From Sphingobacteriales bacterium (lineage in GTDB: Bacteria > Bacteroidota > Bacteroidia > Chitinophagales > Chitinophagaceae): 40,504 nucleotides of DNA. Below the pieces are notes generated by a model. That model had not been told where the DNA came from. It did not search any database and saw only the letters and a program-made list of their open reading frames with translations. Positions 6,075-15,673 of this stretch are shown piece by piece. Every line of letters starts with the position of its first letter. Position 1 is the first letter of the stretch. The stretch is from the NCBI GenBank assembly GCA_004144185.1, contig SEFP01000007.1:1-40504 (forward strand), written 5' to 3'. The translations under genes and the position numbers were made by a program.

Positions 6075-8543
6075 CTAGAATTTTATGCGTTGGATCCGCA
6101 TCGCATTCAAAACAGCCAGCAAGGCTACGCCTACATCTGCAAATACCGCTTCCCACATCGTAGCCAGTCCGCCCGCACCCAGGGCCAGTACAATGCCTTT
6201 AACCACAAAGGCAAAGATGATGTTTTGCCACACAATCCGGTTCGTGGCCTTCCCCACACCAATCGCGCGCGGAATCTTTGAAGGCTGGTCCGTCTGGATA
6301 ATAACATCCGCCGTTTCGATAGCCGCGTCGGAACCAAGTCCACCCATCGCCATCCCGACATCACTCAGCGCCAATACGGGTGTATCATTAATGCCATCGC
6401 CTACAAAGGCTATCACCTTTTTGGGGTCTGTCTTCAACGCTTCCACTTTCTTCACTTTGTCTTCCGGAAGCAGGTCGCCAAATGCCTGATCGATGCCGAG
6501 TTTTTTAGCGACCCCATCTACTACGGCCTGCTTGTCGCCGGACAGCATTACGGTTTCAATATTCAGTTCATGCAGTGCTTGAATGGCTTCAGCGCTGTCT
6601 TCTTTGATTTCATCCGCAATGGTCAGATAGCCGGCCAGCTTTTGGCCCACGGCCACCAGGACAATCGTTTCGGTAATGGTGTTGATGTCCCCGGGAACCA
6701 CGATTCCGGATTGGGCCATCAGTTTGGCATTGCCTACTAAGACTTCGGTGCCGTTCAATTTGGCTTTAAGGCCATGTCCGCTGATCTCTTCCAGCCCATC
6801 TACCTGGATTCCCTTTGCGGCATCGCCCACATACTGAACCACTGCCTGTGCAATCGGGTGGGTCGAAGCCGATTCCAAAGCCGCCGCCATTGGCAGCCAT
6901 GTTGCTGCATCCATCCCAATGCTTTTAACCTCCTGAACCTTGAATACGCCTTTGGTGAGCGTTCCGGTTTTATCCATCACCACCGTATTCACCTGGGTCA
7001 TCAGATCCAGGAAATTAGACCCCTTAAACAAAATGCCGTTGCGGGAGGCTGCGCCAATGCCGCCAAAATAGCCCAGTGGAATCGAAATCACCAAGGCACA
7101 CGGACAGGAAATAACCAGGAAGATAAGCGCACGATACAGCCAGTCCCGGAACTGATAGTCGCTCACCAGGAAATAAGGCAACAGAGTAATGAGAATCGCC
7201 AGTATCACCACAATCGGCGTGTAGATGCGAGAGAATTTACGGATGAACTGCTCGGTCCTGGCTTTTCGGGTGGTCGCTTCCTGAACCAGCGAGAGAATCC
7301 GGGCCAGCGAGCTGTCGTTGTACAGCTTGGTTACGTTCAGCTCGATTACCTTACCCTGATTGATCATCCCGGCCAGCACGGTTTCGCCTGCTGCTATCTC
7401 AGAGGGTTTGCTTTCGCCCGTGAGCGCAGCGGTGTTGAATGTGCTTCCACCTTCTGTGACCAGCGCTCCATCCAGCGGTACTTTATCGCCTGCTTTAATC
7501 TGGATTCGGTCGCCTATTTGCACATCATTCGGCGGTACTTCGGTAAAATGGTCGCCGCGCTTCACGAATGCTGTGGCCGGCCGGATATCCAGCAGCGCTT
7601 TAATACTGCGCTTGGCTTTGTTTACAGCGGCGTCCTGAAACAATTCGCCGATATTGTAGAATACCATTACCGCAACGCCTTCCGGATATTCGCCTATGAA
7701 GAATGCGCCGATGGTAGCAATCGTCATCAGTACAAACTCGGTAAATACATCTCCCTTTACCAGCAAACGGACACCCTGTAGTGCAACGGGCAACCCAACC
7801 GGTACATACGCAACCGCATACCAGATAAGCCGTACCAGACCGGTAAAAAAGAGTGGCTTAATGAGCTGGTCTGCCGCGATACCGAGCAGCAGCATCGAAA
7901 GGCTGATGATGACCGGCAGGTAGGCCTTCCAGGTATGGGGAGCATCATTGCTATGATTGTGCCCATCATCCTCGTCAGAAGACAGGTCATTGTGTTTATG
8001 GGCGTCGCTACCGTGTTCATCACCCGGATAGTGCTCAGGCCGGTCTTCATGGGGATGCCCATGATGCCCATGAGCACGCTCCATATGAAGGTCTGTAGCG
8101 GCAATCACAGCGAGCCGGCTTTTCGTCAGTAGATCCGTAATCCGGGTTTGACTCACCTGGCTACGGTCATATTCCACGCGAATAATGCCTACCGCAGATA
8201 CGGACGCGTTGACTACGCCAGGCAATTTGTACAGCTCGTTTTGGACACCGGTCGCCTCATTCAGATCCCTGAAGGCCTTCACTTCTAAGAGGATATGCCC
8301 AAATTGCTCCGTGATGGTTGCACCGGCTTCTTTGGCCTGCGCTTCCACTTGTGCTATGGAAATGACATCCGGATCGTAATGAAAGCAGAGCTGCGCATCC
8401 TGACCTGTTCCGACCACGTGTGCTTCCTGAATGCCTTTATGGGTTTGCATCGCGTCTAAAATGCGATGGACACAGGCATCCCGTTCATCCGGTACTTCCG
8501 GCAAAAGGATATTGAGACTGATTTTTGTTTCTTGCATCATCAT
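6075..8543 (-). CDS. P1B-type heavy-metal-exporting ATPase (Zn/Cd/Pb type)
   Basis: This encodes 822 residues. It pumps soft divalent metals from the cytosol using ATP. The N-terminus has two HMA-like folds (about 5-75 and 85-150) that lack the usual CxxC; only one Cys (DACVHRI) remains in the first. Then comes a His/Asp-rich stretch (about 155-205, with HGHHGHPHED and HNHSND) which probably binds metal. The transmembrane metal site SCPCALV, phosphorylation site DKTGTLTKG, HP motif STHPIAQAV and GDGINDTPVLA hinge are all present. Met start 8543 is the first of three in a row. It is the last gene of a leftward metal-efflux run, 238 bases after czcB. CPC plus a His-rich N-terminus fits a ZntA/CadA-like exporter; metal choice is inferred. 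Confidence 0.93.
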   Translation of the reverse strand: MMMQETKISLNILLPEVPDERDACVHRILDAMQTHKGIQEAHVVGTGQDAQLCFHYDPDVISIAQVEAQAKEAGATITEQFGHILLEVKAFRDLNEATGVQNELYKLPGVVNASVSAVGIIRVEYDRSQVSQTRITDLLTKSRLAVIAATDLHMERAHGHHGHPHEDRPEHYPGDEHGSDAHKHNDLSSDEDDGHNHSNDAPHTWKAYLPVIISLSMLLLGIAADQLIKPLFFTGLVRLIWYAVAYVPVGLPVALQGVRLLVKGDVFTEFVLMTIATIGAFFIGEYPEGVAVMVFYNIGELFQDAAVNKAKRSIKALLDIRPATAFVKRGDHFTEVPPNDVQIGDRIQIKAGDKVPLDGALVTEGGSTFNTAALTGESKPSEIAAGETVLAGMINQGKVIELNVTKLYNDSSLARILSLVQEATTRKARTEQFIRKFSRIYTPIVVILAILITLLPYFLVSDYQFRDWLYRALIFLVISCPCALVISIPLGYFGGIGAASRNGILFKGSNFLDLMTQVNTVVMDKTGTLTKGVFKVQEVKSIGMDAATWLPMAAALESASTHPIAQAVVQYVGDAAKGIQVDGLEEISGHGLKAKLNGTEVLVGNAKLMAQSGIVVPGDINTITETIVLVAVGQKLAGYLTIADEIKEDSAEAIQALHELNIETVMLSGDKQAVVDGVAKKLGIDQAFGDLLPEDKVKKVEALKTDPKKVIAFVGDGINDTPVLALSDVGMAMGGLGSDAAIETADVIIQTDQPSKIPRAIGVGKATNRIVWQNIIFAFVVKGIVLALGAGGLATMWEAVFADVGVALLAVLNAMRIQRIKF

Positions 8544-8781
8544 TGGTTAAGGGTAAATACTGATCCTCACAGCTTGATCTGCAAATAGTATTAGCGAACA
8601 TTCTTTCAGTGCGACTGATACTTCTAACTGAGATCATACCAGTTCATAATTGTAGTCCGTCAACCGACAGGTTTTTGGGATCTGAATGGTGCGTACTTTT
8701 CTGATCGATGCACTCTTCCATAAAATTTCCTTTCCCGGAACCTTAATTCTGCTGCTTAGACTGGTATTGCAGTCGAAGTGT

Positions 8782-10014
8782 CTAGTGCTCGTGCTTGCCC
8801 GTGTTGGTCATTTTAGCCATCAGGAAAAACGCGCCTTTGGTTACAATCTGAACGTTATCCGGAAGTTCCTGTACTGGGGTAATAACCGTGTAACCAAGTT
8901 CACTGACGCCTCTGGCAATTTCAATTCGTTCAAAATGGTGCGCTGAAACAGCCTCGTGTGACTCCGGATGCCCTTCGCCGGCCTCCTCGTCGTGATGGGC
9001 TTCGACTTGTTTATTGGTGCGAATGAAAATATAATCCTTGCCGCCACTCGTTACAATGGCCTCATTGGGCACTGCCGGAGCCGTCTGGGTACCAATGCTG
9101 ATGATGGCCGTAACACCCATACCTTCAATCAGACCTGCTTTTTCACCCATCACCTCCGCGTGTACCGGCACGGCCTTCGTTTCATTGGCGAAGGCCGTGC
9201 CTACGGAAAAGATTTTTGCATCGTACTCCTTTCCGGGATTGTTGGTCAGCGTGAAGTGAATGATTTGCCCGATGCGAATCACCGGCAGGTCCTTCTCATA
9301 TACAAAGAGGTCCAGGTGAAGCTGTGAGTTATTGACAATCTGCGCCAGCGGGGTTGCGGCGTCTACCTTGGAGCCTATCTGCGCGTTAATATCTGAGATG
9401 GTCCCGCTAATCGGTGCCCGGATCGAGAGGGTAGAAGAGATGCTTCCGGTACTCACCGAAGCCGCAGAAATACCAAGGTCAGACAACTGCCGTTGCAGCG
9501 CCGACCGTTGCGCACGAAGACTGCTCAGTTCAGCCTGTGCCCGTTGCAGGTTTTTCAAGGGGGCTGCATTGCCAGCCACCAGTTCCTGCTGCCGTGCCTG
9601 TTCCAGCTCGGCCAGGCGCAGACTTGCGTTGACCGTAATAAGCTGTTGCTGAATGCCGCTCAGCTCCGTATTGACCACCGTAGCCAGTACCTGCCCTTTG
9701 CGCACCGGTGCGCCCGGATGGATGAGAATACTGCGCAAGACTCCGCTGTACAGTGAAGTCACATATGCTTTGTTTTGAGGGGGCACTTCCAGGGTACCAT
9801 TCACTTTTACGGTAGCCGTGATATTTTTCTGCTCTACAGAACCCATCTCCACGGCTACTGTTTTCAGTTGCGCATCGGTGAGCGAAACGATGGTGCTTTC
9901 CCTTTCCTCAGGGTGTGCTTCTGTGGATTCTGTTACCGGCTCCATTTTCTTGCTGCCACAGGAGGCACTGGCAAGAAAAATCGCTACGGTAAGGATTTGA
10001 AAGATGCGTTTCAT
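8782..10014 (-). CDS. czcB: RND efflux membrane-fusion lipoprotein, CzcB type
   Basis: This encodes 410 residues. It is the periplasmic adaptor that links the RND pump to its outer-membrane channel. The signal peptide ends ASASC, so it is lipid-anchored. It has the split lipoyl/barrel-sandwich halves (VNGTLEVPPQNKAYVTSLYSG near 70 and IRAPISGTISDINAQIG near 200) around an alpha-helical hairpin (about 115-180). A beta-barrel domain and a C-terminal membrane-proximal domain follow. A His/Glu-rich insertion near 345-370 (AHHDEEAGEGH) and a final KHEH may collect metal. It starts 11 bases after the czcA fusion stop, in the same operon. The His content and neighbours favour zinc, cobalt, nickel or cadmium rather than organic drugs. 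Confidence 0.93.
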   Translation of the reverse strand: MKRIFQILTVAIFLASASCGSKKMEPVTESTEAHPEERESTIVSLTDAQLKTVAVEMGSVEQKNITATVKVNGTLEVPPQNKAYVTSLYSGVLRSILIHPGAPVRKGQVLATVVNTELSGIQQQLITVNASLRLAELEQARQQELVAGNAAPLKNLQRAQAELSSLRAQRSALQRQLSDLGISAASVSTGSISSTLSIRAPISGTISDINAQIGSKVDAATPLAQIVNNSQLHLDLFVYEKDLPVIRIGQIIHFTLTNNPGKEYDAKIFSVGTAFANETKAVPVHAEVMGEKAGLIEGMGVTAIISIGTQTAPAVPNEAIVTSGGKDYIFIRTNKQVEAHHDEEAGEGHPESHEAVSAHHFERIEIARGVSELGYTVITPVQELPDNVQIVTKGAFFLMAKMTNTGKHEH

Positions 10015-10025
10015 CTGTTGCTTCG

Positions 10026-13000
10026 TTAGTAATTGAAGTAATAAGCGAGCGAAATAGCCAGCTGATTGTATTGGTTCAGCACGTCCAGATAATTGCGCTG
10101 GATATCGATGGCTTGGGCCAAGAATGCCGAAAGCTCTACGAAGGAACTCTCACCGGCCCGGTACGAAAGATTGGCTGCTTTAAGAATGGCATCTGCCTGT
10201 GCCAGACCCGTGTTTTCATAATAATCAACCAGCTGCCGGTTCTTTTCCAGCAGTAATAAGGACTGCTGCACGGATGCACTGAACGCCTTTGTTTCGTACG
10301 CCAGGATGCTTTGCTGGTAGTCGCGCTCCAGCGAGGCGGCGTGGATTTTGGCGCGGTAGCTCTTCAGTCCGAACAGAGGGACACCTACCGACACCGAAAA
10401 TCCGCTGAATGGATTGGGCAGACCGTACAGTCGCTGCGTAAAAAACCGACCCGAAAAATCCGGCAATACGCTGCGCTGGGTCACCTTGAGTTCCGCGTCG
10501 GCGATCGCGATGCTTTGGCGCTGTATCAGAAGTGAGGGGTGGTTGTTGGCATCCGGAAGCGTCAGTGAAACGTCTACCCTGGGAAGTCTTGTCGCCTCGG
10601 GCAGGAATACACTATCAGTATTCAGAAGCGTTTGCAGGATAGATTCCTGAACCTGCATCTCTGTTGCGATCTGCGAAAGTTGTACCCGGACTTCTGAGCT
10701 TTTAGCTTTGGATGCGATGCTGTCAAGACCTGCGCTCTCACCCGTGCGAACGCGCAGGATAGCCGCCGACGCCAGTGTACTATAAATGCTGTCCAGCCGT
10801 TGTAAAAGCTGCTGGCGACTTTGCTGGTACCAAAGGGTGTAGTAGGCAGATTGAAGCGCTTTCCGGATCTCCAGCGCGCGTACTTGCCGGTTGTAGGTGA
10901 GTGATTTAGCCTGCTCCGTCAACAGCTGCCTGCGGGCGCTGTAGACCCCCGGCCATTCCATAGCCTGCGAGACACCGATTTTCAGAATGCCTTGGTTGTC
11001 GGAAGGACGCAGGTCTTCGTTTTCTGCAAAAAAGCCGGTTTTAGGCAGCGCCAGTGCGGTGCCGGTCAAGGCCTGACCGCGCCGGATGGCGATATCACTG
11101 CTTTGCAGTTGCAGGTTGCCCGATAACGCACGGCTGTAAGCATCCTCAAACGAGATCCGGGCCGGCAGGTTGGCTGTCTGTGCATGCGAAGGAATGGCAC
11201 CCAGGCACACCAAAAGCAATACAACGGGTCCGGCAGACGAGGATGGAAGTTTGGTGTGCTCCGGAGTACGTTTCTGTGTAAAGAGAATGTAAAGCAGTGG
11301 CAGGACAATCAGCGTAAGAAGGGTCGCCGTCATAAGGCCGCCAATCACAACGGTTGCCAATGGCTTCTGCACTTCCGCGCCTGCACCGCTCGAAATCGCC
11401 ATCGGCAAAAAGCCAAGTGATGCCACGGTCGCGGTCATCAGCACCGGACGCAGGCGGATATGAGTACCTTCTTTAACCCGCGCGATCAGATCCTCCCAAC
11501 CGTCCTTCGACAGCTGGTTGAACGTACCGATAAGTACGATCCCGTTGAGGACGGCAACCCCAAACAGCGCAATAAATCCGACTCCGGCAGAGATGCTAAA
11601 AGGCATTCCCCGCAGCAGTAAAGCCGCAACGCCGCCAATGGCCGACATCGGGATCGCCGTAAAAATGAGCGCGGCCTGTTTCACAGAACGGAAGGTGAAG
11701 TACAGCAGTGCAAAAATGAGTAGCAGGGCCACCGGTACGGCAATCCGTAGCCGCGAGGAGGCCTGCTCCAGATTCTCAAACGTACCGCCGTAGGTGAGAT
11801 AATAGCCGGTAGGGAGCCGGTAACTTTTTAGCTTTTCCTGAATGTCTTGTACGACACTCTGTACATCCCGGTCTTTGACATTGAACCCGATGACTACGCG
11901 GCGTTTGGCACCTTCCCGGCTGATCTGTGCAGGTCCTTCCACAAAGGAAACGGTCGCCAGTTGGCTAAGTGGAATCTGATTCCCGTCGGCCGTCGGAACA
12001 TAAAGATTGGCAACGTCTTCGATAGATCCGCGGGCGGTACTGTCCAGCCGGACGACCAGATCAAACTTGCGCTCATTTTCAAAGACCACTCCGGCTGACT
12101 GGCCTGCGAACGCTGCACTTACGGTCTGGTTGATATCGGCGATGTTAAGGCCATAACTGGCGATCCGTGCACGGTCATACAGAATGGTGATTTGCGGCAA
12201 CCCGCTGGTACGCTCGATCTGTGGGGTGGTTACGCCTTCCACGCTTTGTATAATTCGGCCGATCTGCGGTGCAAGCATTCCCAAGGTGTCCATATTCTCA
12301 CCAAAGATTTTAATGGCTACGTCTTGCCGTACGCCGGTCATCAGCTCGTTAAAGCGCATTTGGATGGGCTGGCTCACCTCGAAAAAGACCCCTGGAATGA
12401 CTTGAAGCTTTTGCTCCATCATCCGGGCCAGTTCCGTATAGTCGTGGGTGGTGGTCCATTCGCTTTTATCTTTAAGCACGATCACCAGATCGCTGGCCTC
12501 CGGCGGCATCGGGTCTGTCGGCACTTCGGCGCTGCCCGTCTTGCCTACGACCTGGATTACTTCCGGAAACGACTTGATGATACGGCTGGCCTGCATCGAA
12601 GTTTCGATGCTCTGACTGAGAGAGGCACCCTGAGGCAGGATGCAGTGAAAGGCATAATCGCCTTCCTGAAGCTGGGGAAGAAACTCGCCGCCCATACGGC
12701 TAAACGCAAAAAACGTCAACAGCATCAGGGCCACTGATAGGCCCACAACGGTCTTTTTCCAGCGGATCGCACGTGTCAGTAAAGGGGTATATCTGCGCTG
12801 AAGAAAGGCCATCATCCGGTCTGAAAAGTTCTGCTTGTGCGAGGTCGTCTTTTTCAGGACCAGGGCACACATCATAGGAATGTAGGTAAGGGAAAGAATT
12901 AGTGCTCCCAGGATGGCAAAACCCACCGTCTGCGCCATAGGCCGGAACATCTTCCCCTCGATGCCCACAAGCGTAAGAATGGGGATGTACACGATCAAAA

Positions 13001-14363
13001 TGATGATTTCGCCAAACGCGGCACTGCCACGGATGCGGGATGTCGAAACGAACACTTCGGTGTCCATTTCTTCTTGTGTGAGCCGTGCTCTGTTGCTGCG
13101 CGAGACCAGATGGTGCATGGTGGCTTCCACGATGATGACGGCGCCATCCACAATAAGGCCGAAATCAATCGCCCCCAGACTCATCAGATTGGCAGATACG
13201 CCAAACAGGTTCATCAGGCTCAGCGCGAAGAGCATCGCCAGCGGGATCGCCGATGCTACAATAAGTCCTGCACGCAGGTTGCCGAGGAAAAGGACCAGCA
13301 CGAAAATCACAATCAGGGCCCCTTCAATCAGGTTACGGGTAACGGTACCAATGGCGTGGTCGATGAGTTTGGTTCGGTCGCTGAACGGCTCAATCACGAT
13401 GTCTGCAGGCAGCGTTGTTTTGATCGTTTCCATTTTGGCTTTCACCCGCTTCACGACCTCAGCGCTGTTTGCGCCTTTAAGCATCATGACGATACCGCCG
13501 ACTACCTCTCCGGTGCCGTTGCGCGTCATCGCGCCATAGCGCACGGCACTTCCAAACCGGACGTCCGCTACATGTCGTACCAATACCGGAAGGCCGGCTG
13601 TTGTTTTGATAACAATATTGCCAACATCTTCCAGGGTTTTTACCAAGCCGATCCCGCGAATAAAATACGCATTGGGCTTTTGGTCGATATACGCGCCTCC
13701 GGTATTCTGGTTGTTCTTCTGTAAGGCGGTAAGAATTTCGGCAATGCTCACATGCATCGCCTTCAGGCGTTCCGGAATCACGGCTACTTCATATTGCTTC
13801 AGCCGACCGCCAAAAGAGTTGATTTCGGCTACACCCGGTGTACCCATCAGCTGACGGGCTACAATCCAGTCCTGCATCGTGCGCAAATCGGCCGTCGTAT
13901 AATTGGCTTCACTACCGGGCTTTGGATGAATTACATATTGGTAGACCTCACCCAGACCGGTACTCACCGGCGCCAACTCCGGCGTACCGATGCCTTCCGG
14001 AATCTGGTCGATCGCTTTTTTGAGCTGCTCATTGATGAGCTGGCGGGCAAAGTAGATATCTACCTGGTCGTCAAAAACAACCGTAACGACCGACAAGCCA
14101 AAGCGGGAGATGGAGCGGATTTCCTCCAGATCGGGCAGATTGGCAATGCTCTGCTCGATGGGGTAGGTAACAAACTGTTCAACTTCCTGTCCGGCCAATG
14201 TGGGTGCAGAGGTGATAATCTGTACCTGGTTGTTGGTGATATCCGGTACGGCGTCGATAGGCAGTTTCCAAAGGGAATAAATGCCCCAGATAACTTGCAG
14301 GACTACAAAAAGGCCGATGACCAGCTTATTCTGAATAGAAAAGCGGATGATGCGATTCAGCAT
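10026..14363 (-). CDS. czcA: Heavy-metal RND permease CzcA fused to a TolC/CzcC-like outer-membrane channel
   Basis: This encodes 1445 residues from ATG 14363; a TTG two codons upstream is less likely. Residues 1-1035 form a complete HME-RND proton/metal antiporter. It opens LNRIIRFSIQNKLVIG and has the family motif GAIDFGLIVDGAVIIVE in TM4, DRTKLID, periplasmic loops and 12 membrane helices ending LLYILFTQKR. The TM4 pattern fits Zn/Co/Cd-type pumps. Around 1043-1062 lies a further hydrophobic stretch ending PSHAQT, which looks exactly like a cleavable signal peptide. It is followed by about 385 residues of an outer-membrane efflux protein (ISFEDAYSRALSGN near its start, coiled-coil helices, C-terminal ISLAYYFNY). 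CzcA-CzcC fusions are known in Bacteroidota. Protease cleavage at the internal signal would release the channel (inference). Confidence 0.95.
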   Translation of the reverse strand: MLNRIIRFSIQNKLVIGLFVVLQVIWGIYSLWKLPIDAVPDITNNQVQIITSAPTLAGQEVEQFVTYPIEQSIANLPDLEEIRSISRFGLSVVTVVFDDQVDIYFARQLINEQLKKAIDQIPEGIGTPELAPVSTGLGEVYQYVIHPKPGSEANYTTADLRTMQDWIVARQLMGTPGVAEINSFGGRLKQYEVAVIPERLKAMHVSIAEILTALQKNNQNTGGAYIDQKPNAYFIRGIGLVKTLEDVGNIVIKTTAGLPVLVRHVADVRFGSAVRYGAMTRNGTGEVVGGIVMMLKGANSAEVVKRVKAKMETIKTTLPADIVIEPFSDRTKLIDHAIGTVTRNLIEGALIVIFVLVLFLGNLRAGLIVASAIPLAMLFALSLMNLFGVSANLMSLGAIDFGLIVDGAVIIVEATMHHLVSRSNRARLTQEEMDTEVFVSTSRIRGSAAFGEIIILIVYIPILTLVGIEGKMFRPMAQTVGFAILGALILSLTYIPMMCALVLKKTTSHKQNFSDRMMAFLQRRYTPLLTRAIRWKKTVVGLSVALMLLTFFAFSRMGGEFLPQLQEGDYAFHCILPQGASLSQSIETSMQASRIIKSFPEVIQVVGKTGSAEVPTDPMPPEASDLVIVLKDKSEWTTTHDYTELARMMEQKLQVIPGVFFEVSQPIQMRFNELMTGVRQDVAIKIFGENMDTLGMLAPQIGRIIQSVEGVTTPQIERTSGLPQITILYDRARIASYGLNIADINQTVSAAFAGQSAGVVFENERKFDLVVRLDSTARGSIEDVANLYVPTADGNQIPLSQLATVSFVEGPAQISREGAKRRVVIGFNVKDRDVQSVVQDIQEKLKSYRLPTGYYLTYGGTFENLEQASSRLRIAVPVALLLIFALLYFTFRSVKQAALIFTAIPMSAIGGVAALLLRGMPFSISAGVGFIALFGVAVLNGIVLIGTFNQLSKDGWEDLIARVKEGTHIRLRPVLMTATVASLGFLPMAISSGAGAEVQKPLATVVIGGLMTATLLTLIVLPLLYILFTQKRTPEHTKLPSSSAGPVVLLLVCLGAIPSHAQTANLPARISFEDAYSRALSGNLQLQSSDIAIRRGQALTGTALALPKTGFFAENEDLRPSDNQGILKIGVSQAMEWPGVYSARRQLLTEQAKSLTYNRQVRALEIRKALQSAYYTLWYQQSRQQLLQRLDSIYSTLASAAILRVRTGESAGLDSIASKAKSSEVRVQLSQIATEMQVQESILQTLLNTDSVFLPEATRLPRVDVSLTLPDANNHPSLLIQRQSIAIADAELKVTQRSVLPDFSGRFFTQRLYGLPNPFSGFSVSVGVPLFGLKSYRAKIHAASLERDYQQSILAYETKAFSASVQQSLLLLEKNRQLVDYYENTGLAQADAILKAANLSYRAGESSFVELSAFLAQAIDIQRNYLDVLNQYNQLAISLAYYFNY

Positions 14364-14449
14364 GACCAATCATTCTTAAGATGTTGAAAACAGATCACTG
14401 CCGCGTATCAGGGTAGAATACACGGGGCGATAGGTACAATAAGAAGGAA

Positions 14450-14776
14450 CTAGCCTAGTTTGGGCGGCTGCCAGATGGGTAGATGCACGTCCGGAAGGAC
14501 TGTAGACGTCCATGCACTCAGATGCCGGACCGAATACAGCGGAGGGGTAAACAACTGGAACGATAAACGGGCCGGGACCGTTACGCCCGCACAGCACGAA
14601 CAGGCGCACAGTGGAGAGCAGGTATGGGCATCCGTATCGCCGCAATGATGGTGCGTGTCAGCAGCTTTTAAGACTGCTGTTCCGATAGCTATTGCGGAGG
14701 CGTCTACATCACTGCATGGAATGCAGGTTAATGTCAGCGTGAGGACAGCAAGGATAAAAGCAAGGTAACGGCGCAC
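14450..14776 (-). CDS. Small Cys/His-rich exported protein, DUF6660-like
   Basis: This encodes 108 residues from GTG 14776; the longer TTG start at 14824 lies upstream of a promoter-like box and adds residues unlike the family. The N-terminal hydrophobic segment RRYLAFILAVLTLTLTCIPCSD is a signal or anchor with a CxxC at its end. Next come THHHCGD and CSPLCACSCCAG, then a beta-like tail. That order matches the DUF6660 proteins that precede metal-efflux RND genes in Bacteroidota. It starts the leftward efflux operon, 86 bases before czcA. The dense Cys/His suggests metal binding in the envelope, perhaps sensing or delivery to the pump, but no function is established that I know of. Confidence 0.75.
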   Translation of the reverse strand: MRRYLAFILAVLTLTLTCIPCSDVDASAIAIGTAVLKAADTHHHCGDTDAHTCSPLCACSCCAGVTVPARLSFQLFTPPLYSVRHLSAWTSTVLPDVHLPIWQPPKLG

Positions 14777-14971
14777 GAATGCCAAAGGTAGACTGTAGGA
14801 CCATACATCTATAGCAGGTTGCAAAATAGCGCTTCCGGAAAATCAGCCAAGTTATTGTATTTACTTTAATTTATATGAATGTTTGTTCAAGATGCAGTTG
14901 TGAGCAACCGCCGCGCTTCCGGTGGAGACCCTGCGTTCTGAAATGCCTGTTCTGGAACAGGTGGCTTTCTT

Positions 14972-15613
14972 ATGAAGGAGTGCGGAAAAGAACCTTTTAA
15001 GCCGGGCGTTCCAAACGAGGCCAATCCAACCGTACCTTCGGCGCCGAAAATTCACCTGCGCTTGAAGATTCTGCTCGATACCCATCAGCTTCGGATTGTG
15101 CTGTACCGGCTGGCCCACCAACTGGTAGAGGCGCACGGCGATTTCCGGAATACCATCCTGGTCGGCATTCAGCCCCGTGGGGTGGCCGTTTCCGACCGCT
15201 TGGTCGGCATTCTGCAAAGCCTCTCCGGAAATCAAACCATCCCGTACGCCACCCTCGACGCTACGTTTTACCGGGATGATCTGCACCAGGGGTCTTCGCT
15301 CCGCCTGCCTGCAGAAACCCATTTCCCGTTTGCCATCGAAGGCAAAACCGTCGTGCTGATCGATGATGTGCTGTTCACCGGTCGCACCATCCGGGCTGCA
15401 CTGGATGCGCTGCTCGATCTGGGCCGACCGGCCAAGGTGGAGCTGCTGGCGCTAATCGACCGTCGGTTCAGTCGCGAACTGCCGGTGCAGCCCGATTACA
15501 GCGGCTTCGCCATCGATACGTTCGAATCGCGGCGGGTCCGGCTGCTCTGGGGCGAAAAGCCGGGTGAGGATGTGGTGTATCTGGAGGAAGATCCTGCTGC
15601 AACCGCCTCGTAA
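14972..15613 (+). CDS. pyrR: PyrR-like pyrimidine regulator / uracil phosphoribosyltransferase
   Basis: This encodes 213 residues. It is a type I phosphoribosyltransferase fold: QPRGVAVSDRL holds the N-terminal pyrophosphate loop, and VVLIDDVLFTGRTIRAALDAL is the PRPP-binding motif. The family elements LDATFYRDD and a C-terminal WGEKPGEDVVYL are present. PyrR binds UMP-dependent RNA attenuators in Firmicutes; in Bacteroidota its main role may be the UPRTase reaction (uracil plus PRPP to UMP). The core starts near residue 28, so the first 27 residues from ATG 14972 are extra, and a TTG about 15063 is an alternative start. It lies 60 bases before pyrB. I see no convincing antiterminator pair in the leader. 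Confidence 0.9.
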   Translation: MKECGKEPFKPGVPNEANPTVPSAPKIHLRLKILLDTHQLRIVLYRLAHQLVEAHGDFRNTILVGIQPRGVAVSDRLVGILQSLSGNQTIPYATLDATFYRDDLHQGSSLRLPAETHFPFAIEGKTVVLIDDVLFTGRTIRAALDALLDLGRPAKVELLALIDRRFSRELPVQPDYSGFAIDTFESRRVRLLWGEKPGEDVVYLEEDPAATAS

Positions 15614-15673
15614 ACCAACCTTTCCGGAACTCCCGCTGCCTTTCGCCTCTCAACAGACGCTCAATACCTGACT

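Noticed and set aside
6774-7781. 335-residue open frame opposite the P-type ATPase
   Set aside because: Antisense to a gene with all P1B motifs; no family similarity.
12192-14387. Long plus-strand frames opposite czcA
   Set aside because: They are shadows of the efflux pump, with no start signals.
14841-14971. PyrR-type RNA attenuator before pyrR
   Set aside because: Only a short 7-bp hairpin (14946-14961) is present, with no terminator/antiterminator pair.
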